A stretch of 7,841 nucleotides of DNA from Bacteroidota bacterium. GTDB taxonomy: Bacteria; Bacteroidota; Bacteroidia; NS11-12g; UBA9320. The translations under genes and the position numbers were made by a program. Below are positions 5,724 through 7,841 of the stretch, piece after piece. The stretch is taken from positions 1 to 7,841 of the forward strand of contig JAHEKB010000100.1 of the NCBI GenBank assembly GCA_024638525.1. Reading direction: 5' to 3'. Under the pieces are notes generated by a model. It had not been told where the DNA came from and ran no database searches. It saw nothing but the letters and a program-made list of their open reading frames with translations. Each line of letters opens with the position of its first letter. The first letter of the stretch is position 1.

Positions 5724-6758
5724 ATGAAAAAAGTAATATTCTTATGCTTGGCCATTGGCCTAGCGTCCTTTGCGATGGCTCAAGAAAACGTAATTGAAGC
5801 CAAACAGAAAGAACTAAAATCATTAGAATCAGACCTCAAAGAAAGGCAAGCTAAAATCGATGGTCTCAAAGCGGAGATCAAAAGCCTCCAACCTCCAGTT
5901 TATTGGAAAAAAGGGGCGTTTACAGCTCTAAATTTCAATTCTTTAGGCTTGACTAACTGGGCAGCAGGTGGAGTTGAGGCCAATTCTATAACTGCATTTG
6001 GAAATGTGTTTGCCAATTATAGCAAAGGCAAGATGGAGTGGATCAACAATCTAGATGTTGCCTATGGTTTGATTCAAAACAAGGGTGAAGACCTCAGAAA
6101 AAATGAAGATAAAATCGACTATTTGACCAAATTGACTTACAGACCAAGCAATCGTCTTGGATATGCGGTATTGGCCAATTACAAATCTCAATTTGCTCCC
6201 GGATATGACTTCAACAACAGCGACCCTGATAGGCCAGTAATCTCTCGATTCATGGCTCCAGCCTACATCCAAACTTCCATTGGGATTGACTATAAGGTGA
6301 ACAATGCCTTAAGTCTTTATTTTTCACCTGCCGCGGGTAAATTTACTGTGGTTAATGACGACAGCATTGCCGCAGCGAACATCTATATTCCTGCCTTGGA
6401 AGATGAGAATGGGGAACAGTTTTATAAGAACAATTTCAGAGCAGAGTTCGGAGTGTTTTTAAACGCCCTGTACAATCAAGATTTCGGGCAGAACCTAAAT
6501 GTTAGATCAAGGTTGGATCTTTTCAATAACTGGACGGACAAGAATGCAGCCAACCGCGAGAATATTGATATAAACTGGGAAACCATGGTCAACCTTAAAC
6601 TCACAAAGTACATAGGTGTGAGTGTTTTTGGCCATTTGATTTATGATAATGATGTTGCCGTTCCCACGGAATTTGACATTGACGGTAGCCCAGTAGCTTT
6701 TGGGCCAAGAACTCAGTTTAAGAGAGTGTTTGGTCTTGGTTTCAGCTATAAGTTTTAG
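5724..6758 (+). CDS. DUF3078-type outer-membrane beta-barrel protein
   Basis: Exported protein of 344 residues, probably an outer-membrane barrel of the Bacteroidota family DUF3078, whose function is unknown. A clear signal peptide (MKKVIFLCLAIGLASFAMA) is cut before Gln20. Residues 21-56 are a short charged heptad-rich stretch (KQKELKSLESDLKERQ) likely to form a coiled coil in the periplasm. The rest has the alternating pattern of beta strands. NWAAGGVEANS (78-88) is the region I associate with DUF3078. The chain ends in FSYKF, an aromatic C terminus typical of proteins inserted by the BAM machinery. It follows the biotin carrier gene by 7 bases and is followed by a small hairpin, so it probably ends the transcript. 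I see no functional link to the preceding genes. Confidence 0.85.
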   Translation: MKKVIFLCLAIGLASFAMAQENVIEAKQKELKSLESDLKERQAKIDGLKAEIKSLQPPVYWKKGAFTALNFNSLGLTNWAAGGVEANSITAFGNVFANYSKGKMEWINNLDVAYGLIQNKGEDLRKNEDKIDYLTKLTYRPSNRLGYAVLANYKSQFAPGYDFNNSDPDRPVISRFMAPAYIQTSIGIDYKVNNALSLYFSPAAGKFTVVNDDSIAAANIYIPALEDENGEQFYKNNFRAEFGVFLNALYNQDFGQNLNVRSRLDLFNNWTDKNAANRENIDINWETMVNLKLTKYIGVSVFGHLIYDNDVAVPTEFDIDGSPVAFGPRTQFKRVFGLGFSYKF

Positions 6759-6774
6759 CGCCGTTAAGTGGCGC
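6758..6774 (+). terminator. Short GC hairpin after the DUF3078 gene
   Basis: GCGCC-gttaagt-GGCGC begins on the last base of the TAG stop codon. The 5 bp all-GC stem is short and there is no T-tract after it, so termination is plausible from position but weakly supported. Confidence 0.4.
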
Positions 6775-6856
6775 ATCGTCATCTTGGATCCGCAATTAGA
6801 ATGGATATGGAGGACGTCATAGTGCTTGAGTAATGGATGACTAAACTATATCTCCC

Positions 6857-6901
6857 CGCGAGTTAGTTCAGTGGGTAAGGGACTGGATCCAACCCTCCCC
6901 A
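6857..6901 (+). pseudogene. tRNA remnant lacking the anticodon arm
   Basis: The 45 bases read like the two ends of a tRNA joined together. After a degenerate acceptor strand (6857-6863) come U8-A9 (TA) and a D arm whose stem GTTC (6866-6869) pairs with GGAC (6880-6883) around AGTGGGTAAG, which carries the usual AG and GG. The sequence then passes directly to the 3' end of a T loop (tGGAT), the T-stem strand CCAAC (6889-6893), an acceptor strand CCTCCCC (6894-6900), the discriminator A (6901), and TTTT. About 30 bases, covering the anticodon arm, variable loop and T-stem 5' strand, are missing, and the two acceptor strands pair at only four of seven positions. It cannot be a working tRNA. Chance resemblance is possible but would have to explain both arms in the right order. 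Confidence 0.5.
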
Positions 6902-6925
6902 TTTTCAATTTAATTGCATGCTAGA

Positions 6926-6948
6926 AATTGGTCAAGTGAAATCCAATT
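6926..6948. repeat. Short inverted repeat in the intergenic gap
   Basis: AATTGG (6926-6931) and CCAATT (6943-6948) form a perfect 6 bp dyad around 11 bases, about 60 bases upstream of the -33 box of the next gene. It could be a regulator site or a chance AT-rich pairing. No regulator gene sits next to it. Confidence 0.25.
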
Positions 6949-7007
6949 AGCGCTTGAAAGCAACTTACCTGTGGAGTAAACTCGCTGCTGTGTCACAAAA
7001 GTGCGGT

Positions 7008-7040
7008 TTTGGTCGTCTTTAATGTGCATTGTTATCTTTG
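7008..7040 (+). promoter_or_regulatory. Promoter abutting the HYC_CC_PP-like gene
   Basis: TTTG (7008-7011), 21 bases, then TATCTTTG (7033-7040) match both halves of the Bacteroidota promoter with correct spacing. One base separates the -7 box from the ATG at 7042, so transcription would begin at or just past that codon. Either the message is leaderless or the start codon or promoter assignment is off by a little. Confidence 0.6.
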
Positions 7041-7041
7041 T

Positions 7042-7428
7042 ATGATCAAAGGACTGATATCCATATTTCTTTCGCTGGTATTCCTTCTATCGGGAACGGG
7101 TTTTCACGTAGATCTAGAGTATTGCTGCGGCAATCTGGAGAGCTTCGGTCTATTTGATCATTTAAACTTGGTAGTTGAGGATTGTTGTGAAGGCGAACCT
7201 ATACACGACGACTGCATGGATGAGGATCATGTGGTCAAGGAAATGGAAGCACAGGAACTTATTTCATTGGCTTCTTTTAAATTAGAGCAGATTCCCTCAT
7301 TCGATATTTCACCCGTTTTATCCTGCATTAAATATGCTGTTTTTAGCACTACCAATAGTCTTCCAAAATCGGACGTTCACTATTTACCGCCACCTGATGT
7401 GGCTAGTTTGCAGAGATTCCTCTGTTAG
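7042..7428 (+). CDS. Small cysteine-rich exported protein, HYC_CC_PP-like
   Basis: Predicted protein of 128 residues whose function is not known. The hydrophobic N terminus (IKGLISIFLSLVFLLSG, 2-18) acts as a signal peptide or membrane anchor. The name of the family comes from three marks, all with counterparts here: an early HYC (here EYCC, Cys28-Cys29, with Glu in place of His), a central CC (Cys48-Cys49, with Cys58 and His55 nearby), and a late PP (LPPPDV, 115-120). Additional cysteines are at 95 and 128. Clustered Cys, His and acidic residues suggest metal or redox chemistry outside the cytoplasm, but this is inference. ATG 7042 is preferred because the in-frame TTG at 7009 would put polar residues before the signal peptide and would lie within the -33 box. 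The adjacent TonB-dependent receptor, 51 bases downstream, fits the usual neighbourhood. Confidence 0.65.
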   Translation: MIKGLISIFLSLVFLLSGTGFHVDLEYCCGNLESFGLFDHLNLVVEDCCEGEPIHDDCMDEDHVVKEMEAQELISLASFKLEQIPSFDISPVLSCIKYAVFSTTNSLPKSDVHYLPPPDVASLQRFLC

Positions 7429-7479
7429 GCAAGATTGATCTCAGGCTTTCTTTTTTTAGTAGTTATCAATCAAAAAATC

Positions 7480-7841
7480 ATGTATAAAAAAATATTTTTC
7501 GCTTTGCTTATCTTAATCGGATGGCAGACAGAGAGCAAAGCACAACACAAAATTAAAGGACAAGTACTTGATGCAAGTACAGGTGCGGAAATCCCATTGG
7601 TCGGAGCGTTTGTTCGTTGGCAAGACAATGAATCAGGAGTTTATGCAATGGACAGTGCCCGCTTTGAAATAGAACACAAAGGCGAGTCACCCTTTTTGGT
7701 AGTATCCTATGTAGGTTATTCCACAGATACTTTTCGCATCACTCAAATGAATGAGTTCATCACCATTTATCTCTCAACCAATATGACGCTTGGTGGAGCA
7801 ACAGTTCGAGCTAGAAGAATTACTTATGGCTTGAATTCCAA
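7480..7841 (+). CDS. TonB-dependent receptor, N-terminal part, cut by the window edge
   Basis: Start of an outer-membrane receptor that imports a ligand with energy from TonB. The 120 codons visible run open to the right edge. ATG 7480 begins a signal peptide (MYKKIFFALLILIGW, ending ESKA before Gln). A carboxypeptidase-regulatory-like (CarboxypepD_reg) domain follows at about 24-100: HKIKGQVLDASTGAEIPLVGA and, later, LVVSYVGYSTDTFRI, the GY motif strand typical of this domain in Bacteroidota receptors. The last visible residues (GGATVRARRITYGLNS) are where the plug domain normally begins. The barrel lies beyond the window, so the ligand cannot be judged. The pairing with an upstream HYC_CC_PP-like gene suggests a metal or metal-complex substrate, as inference only. 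Confidence 0.88.
   Translation, partial: MYKKIFFALLILIGWQTESKAQHKIKGQVLDASTGAEIPLVGAFVRWQDNESGVYAMDSARFEIEHKGESPFLVVSYVGYSTDTFRITQMNEFITIYLSTNMTLGGATVRARRITYGLNS

Noticed and set aside
6507..6782. 91-codon minus-strand frame at the end of the DUF3078 gene
   Set aside because: Shadow of the beta-barrel coding sequence; no independent signals.
7009..7041. Extension of the HYC_CC_PP-like protein to a TTG start at 7009
   Set aside because: It would place eleven polar or mixed residues before the signal peptide and overlap the promoter elements; ATG 7042 gives a standard export signal.

Overview
The window looks like ordinary chromosomal DNA from a member of the Bacteroidota, most likely a Cytophagales-like marine or environmental lineage. 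This is inferred from the gene families and from promoter style. The families are a BshA bacillithiol glycosyltransferase, a PadR-PspC pair, a DUF3078 outer-membrane protein, and a HYC_CC_PP-like small protein just ahead of a TonB-dependent receptor. Several start sites are preceded by the Bacteroidota -7 element TAnnTTTG, and Shine-Dalgarno sequences are not evident. Base composition looks moderate (low 40s % GC by eye) and even across the genes.

Layout. The left edge holds the 3' part of a LuxR-type response regulator (2-442, +), closed by a strong hairpin. bshA (680-1792, +), the first enzyme of bacillithiol synthesis, follows and converges on sucD (1801-2667, -), the succinyl-CoA synthetase alpha subunit, with only 8 bases between the stops. 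A 474-base non-coding stretch (2668-3141) carries the sucD promoter, a group of competing hairpins, and an inverted repeat placed on a well-formed promoter for padR.

From 3142 to 6758 five + strand genes are packed tightly enough to be one transcription unit: a PadR regulator with a TTG start, a PspC-domain membrane protein overlapping it by ATGA, a flavin nitroreductase of the iodotyrosine-deiodinase type, a free-standing biotin carboxyl carrier protein, and a DUF3078 outer-membrane beta-barrel protein. The first pair is a regulator with its own target. The other three share no evident pathway, and a possible internal -7 box ahead of the nitroreductase may uncouple them from padR.

The next 283 bases (6759-7041) lack a gene but contain what looks like a decayed tRNA with its middle deleted, and a strong promoter match lying directly against the next start codon. 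The right edge has a small cysteine-rich exported protein of the HYC_CC_PP type (7042-7428) and the first 120 codons of a TonB-dependent receptor (7480 to the edge), a recurrent pair of unknown function.

I do not see a clearly new defence, mobile or catalytic system. The most rewarding items are the tRNA remnant, the PadR operator on its own promoter, the probable halotyrosine dehalogenase, and the divergent HYC_CC_PP protein.
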